The notes beneath the pieces were generated by a model. That model searched no databases. It saw only the letters and a program-made list of their open reading frames with translations, and was not told where the DNA came from. Source: Bacteroidota bacterium (GTDB lineage: Bacteria; Bacteroidota; Bacteroidia; Chitinophagales; Chitinophagaceae). From it: 64,000 nt of DNA. How positions within the stretch are numbered: the first letter of the stretch is position 1; each line of letters begins with the position of its first letter. The stretch covers positions 186,001 through 250,000 of the forward strand of contig JADJSG010000005.1 in NCBI GenBank assembly GCA_016711825.1, given 5' to 3'. The position numbers were made by a program, and so were the translations under genes. This document shows positions 18,682-28,474 of this stretch, piece after piece.

Positions 18682-19227
18682 TTATGAGGCTATAAACGGC
18701 AAGATATCAGTCAGGTAATCTGCTTTACTTTGTAGTATGATTTCCATGGCTTTTGCCTGATCAAAAAATTGGTCAACGACCACTTCAGTATGTTCCAGTT
18801 TTTTGTATTGTTCAAAAAAATGTTTGATTTCGCTCATCAGGTGTGGTGGTAGTTCTTCCAATGTATTGATATGACTTACAGAAATATCATTGGCACAAAC
18901 GGCAATGATTTTATCATCTTCGCCTTTGTCAATCATTCGCATTACGCCTATCACTTTAGCCGTAACAATACTGAGGGGTTCAAAATCAATTTGCGAAAGC
19001 ACTAAAATATCTAAGGGGTCGCCATCACCTGCATAGGTTTGGGGTATAAACCCATAATTGATTGGGTAATAAAAGGCGGCATGTAATACCCTATCGAGCC
19101 TTAAGAGACCTGTTTGTTTGTCTACTTCATACTTTGCCTTGCTCCCTCGAGCGATTTCGATAATGGCATTTACTATTTCCGGGGCTTGCTCGCCTATTGA
19201 CACATCGTGCCATGGGTGCATATTCAT
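18682..19227 (-). CDS. ppa: Inorganic pyrophosphatase
   Basis: The protein is 181 aa, a normal size for family I soluble pyrophosphatases. It contains the signature DGDPLDILVL with the metal-binding aspartates, preceded by the conserved YPINYGFIPQTYAGDG segment. It hydrolyses pyrophosphate to orthophosphate in the cytoplasm. It lies 51 bp downstream of the RNase H gene on the same strand and has its own -7 box (TACATTTG, 19251-19258), so it can be transcribed independently. Confidence 0.96.
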   Translation of the reverse strand: MNMHPWHDVSIGEQAPEIVNAIIEIARGSKAKYEVDKQTGLLRLDRVLHAAFYYPINYGFIPQTYAGDGDPLDILVLSQIDFEPLSIVTAKVIGVMRMIDKGEDDKIIAVCANDISVSHINTLEELPPHLMSEIKHFFEQYKKLEHTEVVVDQFFDQAKAMEIILQSKADYLTDILPFIAS

Positions 19228-19250
19228 AAATCACTGTTGTTTTATAAATG

Positions 19251-19258
19251 CAAATGTA
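19251..19258 (-). promoter_or_regulatory. -7 box (TACATTTG) of ppa
   Basis: Exact TAnnTTTG match between the RNase H stop codon and ppa; predicted leader of about 20 nt. Confidence 0.55.
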
Positions 19259-19278
19259 GCTTGTTTTTATTCGAATGC

Positions 19279-19920
19279 TTATTTTCTCCCAAAGTCAGCA
19301 GGGTTTTCGCCCCAGGCTTTGGTTTCCCATTTGAGTATCTTATTTTTATACTCATTCTGATGTAGCCACTTTACAGCCCTGTCGAGCAATTCAAATATTT
19401 TTTGGTTCCTTTTGGTCGCTTTCAATTTTGTTCTCGGGTTTTTATATTTTACCCAACCTATGGCATTCCTACTGTCAGAATAAATTGGCATGCTGAGTTG
19501 TCGTTGTTTGCAAAAGGCAAGGGCATGCACAATGCCTAAAAACTCTACCACATTATTGGTGCCGTCATCGTAGGGACCCTGACGAAAAAATTCGGCCCCT
19601 GTTTCAGTGTCTACGCCTCTGTATTCAGCTACACCAGGACTGCCACTACATGCACCATCTACACAAATACTTGGCAAAATGGGTTTGCCTATCATTGCTA
19701 ATTGCTCTTTACTTAATAGGCTCTCTTTCATGTCCTTTCCTATAAATTGCTTAGGTGAACGTTCAAAAGCATATTCAGCCATTTCCTTGGTTAAAAATGA
19801 TTTATACACAGCTCCTTCAAACCCTTCGATTTGCTTTTTGCAATCAGCCCAATTGTCGTAAATGCCCGGATCGACCCCTTCCCAAACCACATAAAACTTT
19901 TGTTTTGATTTTTTACTCAT
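19279..19920 (-). CDS. rnhA: Ribonuclease HI with N-terminal viroplasmin-type domain
   Basis: This 213-aa protein starts with a caulimovirus-viroplasmin-type hybrid-binding domain (FYVVWEGVDPGIYDNW, about residues 8-52), as in eukaryotic RNase H1 and many Bacteroidota enzymes. The RNase H domain follows with catalytic residues visible as D88 (ICVDGACSG), E126 (VVEFLGI), D149 (IYSDSRNAIG) and D209 (NPADFG). It cleaves RNA in RNA-DNA hybrids. It lies 9 bp after the stop of the TonB receptor gene and upstream of ppa, all on the minus strand. Confidence 0.92.
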   Translation of the reverse strand: MSKKSKQKFYVVWEGVDPGIYDNWADCKKQIEGFEGAVYKSFLTKEMAEYAFERSPKQFIGKDMKESLLSKEQLAMIGKPILPSICVDGACSGSPGVAEYRGVDTETGAEFFRQGPYDDGTNNVVEFLGIVHALAFCKQRQLSMPIYSDSRNAIGWVKYKNPRTKLKATKRNQKIFELLDRAVKWLHQNEYKNKILKWETKAWGENPADFGRK

Positions 19921-19929
19921 GCAAAAAAA

Positions 19930-22385
19930 TTAAAACCGGGTAACTAATTTTAAATTGAGTAATCGATTGGTAAGTCGATTTGGAACTGCATAAACCCGCG
20001 AACTGCTTTGGTCTTGTATCCATAAATAAGAGATGGTGTTTTGTATCCCCAACAGATTAAAGACTTCTAAACTGAGCCACATCGATTTGATATTTCTAAA
20101 ATAGCTGTAACGAGGTCTGTCTTTTCGTTCACCATCGAGCAATAAGGTCATAAACCCGACATCTACTCGTTTGTAACTTGGTATGCGAAGGGTGTCGCCA
20201 TATCGATTCTGATCGGGTGGCCCAAAAGGCAAACCCGTTGAATACAAGCCACTCAGAAACAATTTAAAATTTTTATTGCGAGGTAAATAATCTGAAAAGT
20301 AAAGGCCGAAGCTCACCCTTGAATCAGTGGGTCGTGGTATAAATCCAGGGTATAAAGTGGTGCTGTCAGCGCCATTTACTTTGCTTTTAATCAGTATTTG
20401 GTCATCGAGTACATCTTCACTTGTTTTCATCAAACCTAAGCTTATCCATGATTCTGCATCTTTTACAATATCGCCATACAAGCGAAACTCAGCACCATAA
20501 GCATATCCTTTTGCATTGTTTTTGCCAAAATAGCGGATACGTACATTATCGTATTCATAAGGTACCAGGTCCCACATGTTTTTATAATACCATTCAGTGG
20601 TAAACTTAAAGGGTCTGTCTTTAAATGCTTTGAAATTATAATCTAAGCCAAGCACCGCATGAAATGATTTTTGTGCTTTTACATCAAAATTTACATTGCC
20701 ATCGAGGTTACGCATTTCTCTGTAAAAAGGAGGTTGATTATAAATACCTGTAGCTCCTCTGATGATGATGTCTTTTTCCATTTGGGTTTCCATGAAAGTT
20801 GTAAGCGTGGACTGATCAAAAATTCTTTATTGAGGGCATTGTAATTAAAACGGATACCTCCAGTAGCTACCAGACCAATAGAATCAAAGGAGATATTATC
20901 TTGTATAAAAGCACTGTAACGACTATACACAAAGTCTTGCGAGGTTTTGTATCTTTTGGCCATATACAATACTGAGTCGGAATACGGTTGAGAAAAGCCA
21001 GCACTATCTCTGCGTTCCCACTCGTTGAGTTTATCTGAAATATTGACGATTTCTGTATTAAGGCCCCATTGTAAAAAGTGTCTATTGGCATCGTATGATC
21101 CTTTATGACCTATATTGGCTACGTTTACATTGAGGTAATTGCGGGCATAATTATGTACAATACCTGTGCCGATGGCATACTTTACTTCGCCAAAATTTTC
21201 CTTCCCTAAATCGGTTTCAATTTCGCCCAACAAGTATTCGCCTTGTATATCATAGGTTTCAGATTCGTTGGTTTGAAACCCGCTTGCGATCAACTTTAAG
21301 GTTGTTTTATTATTAGGGGTATGTGTCAGTGAAACACCTCCATAACGTGAATCAAATTTGTCTGTTTCACTCCCATTATAGTATGTTTTTAATTGAAATG
21401 CACGATTAATGAGTCCAAAACTTTGGGTTGAACTTGCCGGTTGAAAATCGAAGCGATTGCGAGCATAGTTGGCAAAAACATCTACCTGCCAATCAGTATC
21501 AAATTGATAATTGATAAAGGCTTGTATATCTGTAAAGGTGGGGTTATATACCCCTTTGGTTTGCTGGGCTTGCAACAGGTATTGGTTAGATTTTTGTCTG
21601 ACTCCTACCATATATGAAAGTCTTTTTTTTATGCCTGTACCTTCTAAATGGGCCCCAAATCCTAAAAGGCTGAGTGATACACTACCTGCAAACTCTTTGG
21701 GACGTTTGTAAGTAATGTCTAAGACGCTACTCATTTTATCGCCATATTTTGATTGAAAGCCACCGGTGGAAAAGTTTACCTTGTCTACCAGTTCAGGGTT
21801 GATGATGCTCAAACCTTCTTGCTGACCACTTCGTACAAGAAAAGGTCGGTAAACCTCAAAGTCGTTGATATATACAAGGTTTTCATCAAAATTGCCCCCT
21901 CTTACATTGTACTGAGAAGTAAGCTCATTGTTATTGCTTAAAAATATTTTCAATTGTCCTTCAATCCCCCCAACGATACTGGGCATTTTGTCATATAATT
22001 TGGGGTCGATACGCACAGACCCGGCCTCATTGCGTCTACGGTCGTCTTTGATCACCACGGTTTTTGTTGTGATGACATTTGATTTCATGGTTACGGTAAT
22101 GGTTGACGTTTCGCCTGCGGCAAGCCGTTTAAACAAGGTTTTGGTTTCGAAACTTACGGTACTAAATACGATTTTAATATTTTTATCGGCGGGTACGGGA
22201 AGTGAAAAAAGACCTTTTTCATCGCTACGGGTGCCTCCTGCTACTTCTTTCACACTTATGTTGACGCCTTCTATTGGATTGTTTTTGTCATCCATTACTT
22301 TGCCCTTCAGAAGTGCTGTAGGGCTTTGGGCAAAAAGATTGACACAAATAAAAAGCAATGAAACAAGTAAGCCTGTTTTTTTCAT
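19930..22385 (-). CDS. TonB-dependent receptor with carboxypeptidase-like domain (frameshifted)
   Basis: Two overlapping frames, 20691-22385 (N-terminal) and 19930-20793 (C-terminal), make one receptor. The first has a signal peptide (ending LFAQS), a carboxypeptidase regulatory-like domain (about 25-105), a plug domain (QYNVRGGNFDENLVYIND) and the start of the barrel. The second continues the barrel (IIIRGATGIYNQPPFYREM) to a C-terminal NLKLVTRF. The break is at a run of five T at 20773-20777; one more base would join the frames as KWKKDIIIRG and give about 818 aa. It is an outer-membrane transporter of unknown substrate. A -7 box (TACTTTCG) lies 10 nt upstream at predicted +1. Confidence 0.88.
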
Positions 22386-22398
22386 AATGAATAGAAAA

Positions 22399-22406
22399 CG
22401 AAAGTA
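22399..22406 (-). promoter_or_regulatory. -7 box (TACTTTCG) of the TonB receptor
   Basis: TAnnTTCG match; predicted leader of about 10 nt. Confidence 0.5.
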
Positions 22407-22638
22407 AATATAAAATATTGTTTAAGAGATAAAAACGCCAAAGAAAATATAATGTTGGTTTGCCTGTGTAGGATATGTATAAACACCTTTTACTTAATTG
22501 TATGAGGTTTAATAGCGGTGTGAAATTAAAAAAATAGTATGATTATCGGCTAAACTGTCTATAATCAAACTTGGTATACTCCTTTATTATGCTGGGTTCT
22601 ACTTCTGCCTTGCGCACAAGAGGAGCAAGTAAGTGGTA

Positions 22639-25600
22639 TTACATTTTTACAAACCTGATTTGCCATTTCATCCCATCTTTTTTATCGATGATATTAAATA
22701 AATAGACACCCGCAGATATATTTGATAAGGGTACTACAGTGTTTTGCTGATGCATATCAAGGTTGCCCGATAATACTTTTACACCTGCCATATTCACGAT
22801 TTCAAAAAAGCCCTCAGCCATGATGGCTTGATTTTGGTTGAGCAAAGTTATTTCGTCGAATGCAGGGGAAGGGTATAATACAAAGTTGTTTTTAAATTCT
22901 TCGATGCTAGGTATAAAGTTGGGAAGTGCTTTAAAATAGGCTTTAAAGGTGAGATCGCTTTGGCATGTATCTAAAAACACAGGATTTAACGTATCTGTAA
23001 GCTGCACGTTTTGCCCCCAGTGAAGAAATGAATATCCGGGATTGGCTATTGCTGTTATTTTTACGGGTACGCCATCAAAATACACGCCTTTCCAAGGATA
23101 AGTAGCAGGGCTTACTGTACTGATTTGTATTTTACCAGCTCCTGCAGGGAACACATCTAAAGTGATATCGACTTGTTTCACTAAATTAAAATTTGATTCA
23201 ATATGATTTCTCACTTCTGTGGTACGACATACTAATTCAGAATCTAAACTCAAATAGTTGTGATAAAAATCATTCATTTGGGCAGGTATATTATTGGCAT
23301 CACCCCATCTTAAAAATTCATTGGGCATTTCTGCCACTGTTTGGTTATACATATAAGTGTTGATTCCTCTTAAGCGAGCGGTGTCATAAGAGGTATTCAT
23401 CAAGTCGGCAAATCGATTGATAAAATAAGTTTTAAAGCGGGTGTTTTGCATACTTTTGAGCCATACATTGATATAGGGATTGTTAGGGTTTTGGTTGAGC
23501 ATATAGTCTATATGGTCATAGGTGCAATTTGTCCAGCCATTGGGGTTCATGGCTAGTTCCTGGTCAATGATACAAAAGCGGTATCGATTATTGGTTTTGT
23601 CTGACCGGTAAATTTTTATATTGTTTTGTGGCCAATCGGTATTTCCCATCCATGATTGTCCAATGATATAATCATTGTAATGGGTCATATCGAAATAATG
23701 ATCGGCGCTGTCCCAATAGAGCGGACTGTTGGTATTAAGTGTTTTAAAGGCATTGTATGCATTGATAAAGGTATCTACCGGGTTTCCACTCACTGATCGC
23801 AATACATTTTGGTAAAAATAGCTTTGTGATAAAATGTCGACAGTACTTACTGTGGCTGTGTCTTGCTCTTTAAAATATTCAGTATCAAATTTTTCCCTTA
23901 GTTCATACAAACCCCAATACTGTCCGTTGATATACACACTCATCGGTCGCCAAGCGGAATAATAATTATAGGTTTCGCCAGCCATCATACGTACCTGGGC
24001 AGCATCCTTGTAGGGCAGTTCTAAATATTGGTTACTGCCATTTCTTAAGTAAAATTTACTATAGCTGTTTCTATTGGGTCGGTCTGGAATCATGGCATAA
24101 TTGACTGGTCCATCACCCACTACAGAATGATCAAGCTCTAACTTAAATGAGCGTTGTGGTTGAAAGCGACTACCTCCAGCACCTCCATCTTGTATCATGC
24201 CTGTATGTTGCGAAAAAAGCAGTGAATGTGCGGGGGTAGAATCAAAGCATTCTACATAAGCTGCTTTGAGCCAGTCATTTACGGGGTTGTCGAAATTGCC
24301 ATTGGGTCCAAATAAATTTAAACTGTCTGTAATCACAGACAATATGGGTGTTACATGATTGATACCAAATAAATAGGAAGCATTTGAAATGGAACTTGGT
24401 ATTTTGCCTGTCATAAACGCTTTTGCTTTTAAGGGCGTATTTTGAAAAATATAAATAGGATTACCCGTGTATAAAGTAGAACCCGTGGTAGGGTCACTGC
24501 CATTTAAGGTGTAGTAAACACTCGATCCAACCCCATTGGGGTTTAAAATACTGACCGCAAAGGGTGTGTTGTAAATGCCTGAGGCCACGGTAAAACCAGG
24601 TGCCAATGTATAACCATTTAAAGCAGGCGATCCATTATTGGTAGCTCCAGGGGTAGATGGCTGAAAGGAGGTAATATTAGCTGCTGCATCTGGTAAACGA
24701 CCTTTGCTCACGTCTATTGCACCGCATTGTATATTTAAACTGTTTTGCAAAATATTGCCAGGAGCGTACAAAGAGATTGTTTCTCCCGAGTTGGAAATTT
24801 TAAAGTTGGTATGATAATTATACCCTGAGTTTGGAACAAATTTATTACTCAATGTGCTGATTGAACTTGCATTCATCCCGATTTCGATATAGTCATAAAC
24901 GGCAGGGTCTGCAGTGACTACATCAAAGGCCAGCGTAGTAAAATTACCAGCACTGAGTCCCGCAGCAGTCAACTCTGATGCTAATATTAAAAATTGATTA
25001 CGTGCCCCCCAGTACCAATTGCCATAAGGTGCCGGATACTCCGTATTGCCATTTTGTATATTGCCTGTCCCGATGGTCATGCCATTGATTCTTACATTGG
25101 GTCTTTGCATGGCGGTGGTGCCATACACAAATCCACAGGCGCCTGCATTGCCATCCTGATAGGTGTACAACGATGAATTAAAAGGCGTTGCACTTTGGTT
25201 AAAAACAGAATTGACGGTATACCCAGTAGAACTGTAACTACAAACATTGATCAACAGGTTACTGCTACCATCCCAATAAAAAGGTACCGTTAAGTTATGG
25301 GTATTCCAGCCATTGACGGGCGAAAAAGTACCGGTATTGATGACAGGAACAAAAGGAGGTGTAGCAAAATAATTTTTTCCACTACAAAAAATAACTTCAT
25401 AGGCACCCGGCTGTAGGTTAAAATGCGGGAAAGTCCATTGGGTAGGTAATAAGCTTGTATCGGTTAATGAATAATTATATAAATCAATAGCTGAAGCCGT
25501 GGGGTTATAAAGTTCAATCCAATCAACATATTCGCCTTCTTCATCAATGACTGCTGAATAGTTTTTATTACTTCCTTCATTGATCACAATTTGAGCTTCG

Positions 25601-25650
25601 GTTAGGGAAAACTGAAAAATGAAACCAATTATGAACGCTATTTTTTTCAT
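22639..25650 (-). CDS. Large secreted CotH protein with lamin-tail, chitobiase-like and T9SS domains
   Basis: The 1003-aa protein has a signal peptide (to about residue 19), then a lamin-tail-type domain (INEGSNKNYSAVIDEEGEYVDWIELYNP split over residues ~23-50), a chitobiase/hexosaminidase C-terminal-like module near 345-425 (VYYTLNGSDPTTGSTLY), and a CotH kinase-type domain at about 430-800 (QRSFKLEL near 500, GLYELREKFD near 570, FCIIDQELAMNP near 690). A repeat resembling the divergent InlB B unit (GYSFLHWG) precedes a C-terminal T9SS type A sorting domain (LYPSPAFDEITL, GVYLFNII). It is exported and may modify or bind surface material; the kinase activity is by homology only. It is the second CotH gene in the window. 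Confidence 0.87.
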   Translation of the reverse strand: MKKIAFIIGFIFQFSLTEAQIVINEGSNKNYSAVIDEEGEYVDWIELYNPTASAIDLYNYSLTDTSLLPTQWTFPHFNLQPGAYEVIFCSGKNYFATPPFVPVINTGTFSPVNGWNTHNLTVPFYWDGSSNLLINVCSYSSTGYTVNSVFNQSATPFNSSLYTYQDGNAGACGFVYGTTAMQRPNVRINGMTIGTGNIQNGNTEYPAPYGNWYWGARNQFLILASELTAAGLSAGNFTTLAFDVVTADPAVYDYIEIGMNASSISTLSNKFVPNSGYNYHTNFKISNSGETISLYAPGNILQNSLNIQCGAIDVSKGRLPDAAANITSFQPSTPGATNNGSPALNGYTLAPGFTVASGIYNTPFAVSILNPNGVGSSVYYTLNGSDPTTGSTLYTGNPIYIFQNTPLKAKAFMTGKIPSSISNASYLFGINHVTPILSVITDSLNLFGPNGNFDNPVNDWLKAAYVECFDSTPAHSLLFSQHTGMIQDGGAGGSRFQPQRSFKLELDHSVVGDGPVNYAMIPDRPNRNSYSKFYLRNGSNQYLELPYKDAAQVRMMAGETYNYYSAWRPMSVYINGQYWGLYELREKFDTEYFKEQDTATVSTVDILSQSYFYQNVLRSVSGNPVDTFINAYNAFKTLNTNSPLYWDSADHYFDMTHYNDYIIGQSWMGNTDWPQNNIKIYRSDKTNNRYRFCIIDQELAMNPNGWTNCTYDHIDYMLNQNPNNPYINVWLKSMQNTRFKTYFINRFADLMNTSYDTARLRGINTYMYNQTVAEMPNEFLRWGDANNIPAQMNDFYHNYLSLDSELVCRTTEVRNHIESNFNLVKQVDITLDVFPAGAGKIQISTVSPATYPWKGVYFDGVPVKITAIANPGYSFLHWGQNVQLTDTLNPVFLDTCQSDLTFKAYFKALPNFIPSIEEFKNNFVLYPSPAFDEITLLNQNQAIMAEGFFEIVNMAGVKVLSGNLDMHQQNTVVPLSNISAGVYLFNIIDKKDGMKWQIRFVKM

Positions 25651-26035
25651 ATTTAATCTTTAATTCCACAATATACAAAGCAAACAATAGATTGCCTATA
25701 TAAATACATGATAAGTGATAGACAAAGGCTGGGAGCTGTTTTTATTTGATTTTTTAGTGGGTGTGAATCTTTTTTTTTGTCAATTTTCGAAAGCCTAACC
25801 TTTTTGCGCCTCTTTTGCGTCATGACATAAGTGGAAAAACCGTAAACCGGCAATGTCTATGGTTTTAAAAAAGTTTATAAAAAACAAGACGAAAGAATAA
25901 CAGCGACAAGTGTTTTCAAATTTTGAAACAATGATGAATTGGATTTATATTCTTGTTGCTTTGTTATAAGCACTATTTTATTGCATAATGTTGAAAGCAT
26001 GTTGCATTTTTGCATTTCATAAAATCTGTAAGGCG
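25651..26035. other. AT-rich intergenic region, no gene seen
   Basis: This 385-bp gap separates divergent genes (the CotH protein on minus, purM on plus). Short frames exist but none has a signal, domain or plausible start. An imperfect palindrome TTTTCAAATTTTGAAAC near 25914-25930 is the only structure I note. No exact -7 box is visible close to purM. Confidence 0.5.
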
Positions 26036-27202
26036 ATGAGTCAAAAATACAATGCAAGGGGCGTATCGGCACAAAAAGAAGATGTGCATGAAGCCATAAA
26101 AAATTTAGATAAAGGGCTTTATCCAAATGCTTTTTGTAAAATACTACCTGATGTCACCGCACATAACGACGATTATTGTTGTATCATGCATGCTGATACA
26201 GCGGGTACTAAATCAGTATTAGCCTATTTGTATTGGAAAGAAACGGGCGATTTATCAGTTTGGAAAGGCATTGCCCAAGATGCGATGGTGATGAATATCG
26301 ATGACATGATATGTGCGGGTGCTACCAATCATTTTGTATTGTCGTCAACCATTGCGCGCAACAAACTATTGATACCCGCGGGGGTATTGAGTGCTTTGAT
26401 ACAAGGATGTGAAGAGCTCATACAGGAATGGAAAAAGTATGGGATTGATATTTGTATGGCAGGTGGCGAAACCGCTGATGTAGGAGATGTGATTAGAACC
26501 ATTGATGTTGGGTATACAGCCTTTGCCCGATTTGAGAAAAAAAAGGTCATTACCATTGCGCCTAAAGCTGGGGATGTCATAGTGGGGTTTGCTTCATTTG
26601 GTAAAAGTGTTTATGAAAGTGAATATAATAGTGGTATCGGTTGTAATGGATTGACAAGTGCCAGACATGATTTATTAAATAAATCATATATGGCAAATTA
26701 TCCTGAGAGCTTTGAAGCAAGCATCCCCGAAGAGGTATGTTATATTGGACAATACAACATGACAGACAAGGCTGCGAATGGCATCGCTATCGGGAAATTA
26801 TTATTATCGCCTACACGTACATTTGCCCCCATCATAAAAGAAGCTGTTGAAAAGTATGGCCCACAGCTACATGGGATTGTGCATAATACAGGCGGGGCAC
26901 ATACAAAAAGTTTAAAATATATTACTGATCCTGTACGCTTGGTTAAAGACAATCTTTTTGAACCACCATTGATCTTTCAGTTAATACAAGAGGCTTCGGC
27001 AGTTACTTTACACGAAATGTATCAAGTGTTTAATATGGGTACACGTCTTGAATTATATACGGATGCGAAAACAGCAGAAGCCATTATAGCAATAGCCGCA
27101 AGCTATGATATAGCCGCACAAATCATAGGACGTGTAGAAGCCAGTGAACAAAAAGAAGTGATTGTGGTTACTGCTACAGGTGAAACGATACAGTATAGAT
27201 AA
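26036..27202 (+). CDS. purM: Phosphoribosylformylglycinamidine cyclo-ligase (AIR synthase)
   Basis: From the ATG at 26036 the protein is 388 aa, matching the long Bacteroidota type of PurM. It begins MSQKYNARGVSAQKEDVHEA, followed by MHADTAGTKS, VMNIDDMICAGA and CMAGGETADVGD, all conserved in the AIR synthase N-terminal domain; the C-terminal part holds HNTGGAHTKSLKYI. It makes aminoimidazole ribotide in purine synthesis. A frame extends 16 codons upstream to 25988, but that stretch is not conserved, and a purine-rich AAGG sits just before 26036. Confidence 0.93.
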   Translation: MSQKYNARGVSAQKEDVHEAIKNLDKGLYPNAFCKILPDVTAHNDDYCCIMHADTAGTKSVLAYLYWKETGDLSVWKGIAQDAMVMNIDDMICAGATNHFVLSSTIARNKLLIPAGVLSALIQGCEELIQEWKKYGIDICMAGGETADVGDVIRTIDVGYTAFARFEKKKVITIAPKAGDVIVGFASFGKSVYESEYNSGIGCNGLTSARHDLLNKSYMANYPESFEASIPEEVCYIGQYNMTDKAANGIAIGKLLLSPTRTFAPIIKEAVEKYGPQLHGIVHNTGGAHTKSLKYITDPVRLVKDNLFEPPLIFQLIQEASAVTLHEMYQVFNMGTRLELYTDAKTAEAIIAIAASYDIAAQIIGRVEASEQKEVIVVTATGETIQYR

Positions 27203-27280
27203 TAAAAGGCGTTAATCTAAAGAATCTGAGTATAATGCCTACATACATTGAATTACAGCTTGATGTAAATAGGCAATCAT

Positions 27281-27386
27281 TAATACCAACCACACATTAA
27301 AGAGAGTTCATTTGTTATGATCTTAATGTAATGTTTTTGTGCATTATAAAGATTATTTTCAGATTACTTATTAAATACATTTGGTA
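27281..27386. repeat. Dispersed intergenic element, copy A (TAATACCA ... TGGTAA)
   Basis: About 106 bp. Its left end (TAATACCAACCACACATTAA) and right end (TTTTCAGATTACT, then TACATTTGGTA) match copy B at 38034-38143, while the middle has diverged. The ends are inverted repeats of each other. Confidence 0.7.
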
Positions 27387-27442
27387 ACATATGTTGTTGG
27401 GTTTGAGAGGAATCTTTTTTAAATGTCAACAGTTCTAAAAAC

Positions 27443-27472
27443 AAAAAACCCCGCTGATGCGAGGTTTTTTTT
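27443..27472 (-). terminator. Terminator of the rplU-rpmA-histone-like operon
   Basis: AAAAAACC-C-CGC / GCG-A-GGTTTTTT stem with a TGAT loop and one mismatch, followed on the minus strand by a T run. It lies 31 bp after the stop codon of the Lys/Ala-rich gene. Confidence 0.75.
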
Positions 27473-27502
27473 GACGTAGTTACTACGTTACATTTTTTAA
27501 AG

Positions 27503-27796
27503 TTATTTCTTTTTAGGAGCTGCTTTAGCTGCTGCTTTTTTTGGAGCTGCCTTTGGAGCTGCTTTTTTAGGAGCTGCTTTTGGAGCTGCTTTTTTTGGAG
27601 CTGCCTTTGGAGCTGCTTTTTTAGGAGCTGCTTTTGGAGCTGCCTTTTTTGGAGCTGCTTTTGGAGCTGCTTTTTTAGGAGCTGCTTTTGGAGCTGCTTT
27701 TTTAGGAGCTGCTTTTGCTGCTGCCTTTTTAGGAGCTGCTTTTGGGGCTGCTTTAGCTGCTGCTTTTTTTGGAGCTGCTTTTTTTGCTGTTGCCAT
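27503..27796 (-). CDS. Histone H1-like Lys/Ala/Pro repeat protein
   Basis: The 97-aa protein is made almost only of Lys, Ala and Pro in repeats of the type KKAAPKAAP, ten or more units long; the DNA shows the same periodicity (GGAGCTGC units). Such proteins resemble the C-terminal tail of histone H1 and bacterial H1-like proteins (Hc1, AlgP type), which bind DNA through lysine. It lies in the same orientation as rplU and rpmA, 73 bp after rpmA, and shares their terminator. The DNA-binding role is inferred from composition only. The repeat number may vary between strains. Confidence 0.78.
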   Translation of the reverse strand: MATAKKAAPKKAAAKAAPKAAPKKAAAKAAPKKAAPKAAPKKAAPKAAPKKAAPKAAPKKAAPKAAPKKAAPKAAPKKAAPKAAPKKAAAKAAPKKK

Positions 27797-27869
27797 TTTG
27801 TTTTGAATTTTAAGGATTAGTAAATAAAAGAACTTTATGAATACAAATATATAAAATATTTATTTATAA

Positions 27870-28115
27870 TTACAAAATAGAAACGATTGTTTTTTGTTTT
27901 GTTTTTCTAAAAGTCACTGTTCCATCTTGTAATGCAAACAATGTAAAGTCTTTTCCTACTCCTACATTTGTACCAGGATGATACACAGTACCACGCTGTC
28001 TAACTATGATGTTTCCTGATATTGCGGCTTGTCCGCCAAATAATTTCACACCCAATCTTTTGCTATGTGAATCTCTTCCGTTCTTTACACTTCCTTCCCC
28101 TTTTTTATGTGCCAT
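27870..28115 (-). CDS. rpmA: 50S ribosomal protein L27
   Basis: This 81-aa protein begins MAHKKGEGSVKNGRDSHSKRLGVK and has the conserved GGQAAISGNIIVRQRGTVYHPG segment. L27 sits near the peptidyl transferase centre. The N-terminus has no extra cleavable leader of the Firmicutes kind. It lies 43 bp downstream of rplU in the usual L21-L27 order. Confidence 0.98.
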   Translation of the reverse strand: MAHKKGEGSVKNGRDSHSKRLGVKLFGGQAAISGNIIVRQRGTVYHPGTNVGVGKDFTLFALQDGTVTFRKTKQKTIVSIL

Positions 28116-28158
28116 GGTTTAAAAAATTTTTTTGTAAAATTTGTTTTTTTATAAATAA

Positions 28159-28446
28159 TTAAGCTAATGAAGTAATTTTTACTTGCGTCAACGCATCACG
28201 ATGACCAATTTTTTTAGTGTATCCTTTTCTTCTTTTTTTGTGAAAAGTAATCACTTTATCGCCTTGTAAATGTTTAAGAATTTCAGCTTTCGCAGATCCA
28301 TTCATGGATATTGTACCGTCAACAGAAGTCATTAAAACTTTTGCATCTACTACATCACCTACATTGCCTTGCAAACGATGTACAAATAATGTATCGTTTT
28401 GTTTTGCTTTAAATTGCTGACCAGCAATATCTAATATACCGAACAT
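28159..28446 (-). CDS. rplU: 50S ribosomal protein L21
   Basis: The 95-aa protein (slightly shorter than the usual ~103) contains FGILDIAGQQFKAKQND at the N-terminus and the KVITFHKKRRKGYTKKIGHR motif typical of L21. It is the first gene of an operon with rpmA and the Lys/Ala repeat protein. A -7 box (TATCTTTG) lies upstream, giving a leader of about 17 nt. Confidence 0.97.
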   Translation of the reverse strand: MFGILDIAGQQFKAKQNDTLFVHRLQGNVGDVVDAKVLMTSVDGTISMNGSAKAEILKHLQGDKVITFHKKRRKGYTKKIGHRDALTQVKITSLA

Positions 28447-28466
28447 GATAATTTTTTTTAGGAGTG

Positions 28467-28474
28467 CAAAGATA
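28467..28474 (-). promoter_or_regulatory. -7 box (TATCTTTG) of rplU-rpmA
   Basis: Exact TAnnTTTG match upstream of rplU. Confidence 0.6.

Larger units (their letters stand above)
27203..27502. other. Intergenic region with a dispersed repeat and a terminator
   Basis: There is no gene in these 300 bp. They hold one copy of a dispersed element (27281-27386) and the terminator of the minus-strand ribosomal operon (27443-27472). Confidence 0.7.

Noticed and set aside
25988..26035. Upstream start of purM
   Set aside because: The added 16 residues (Cys- and His-rich) are not conserved in the family; MSQKYNARGVS is the usual start.
25653..26126. Two short minus-strand frames between the CotH gene and purM
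   Set aside because: No signal, domain or promoter; one overlaps the purM start antisense.
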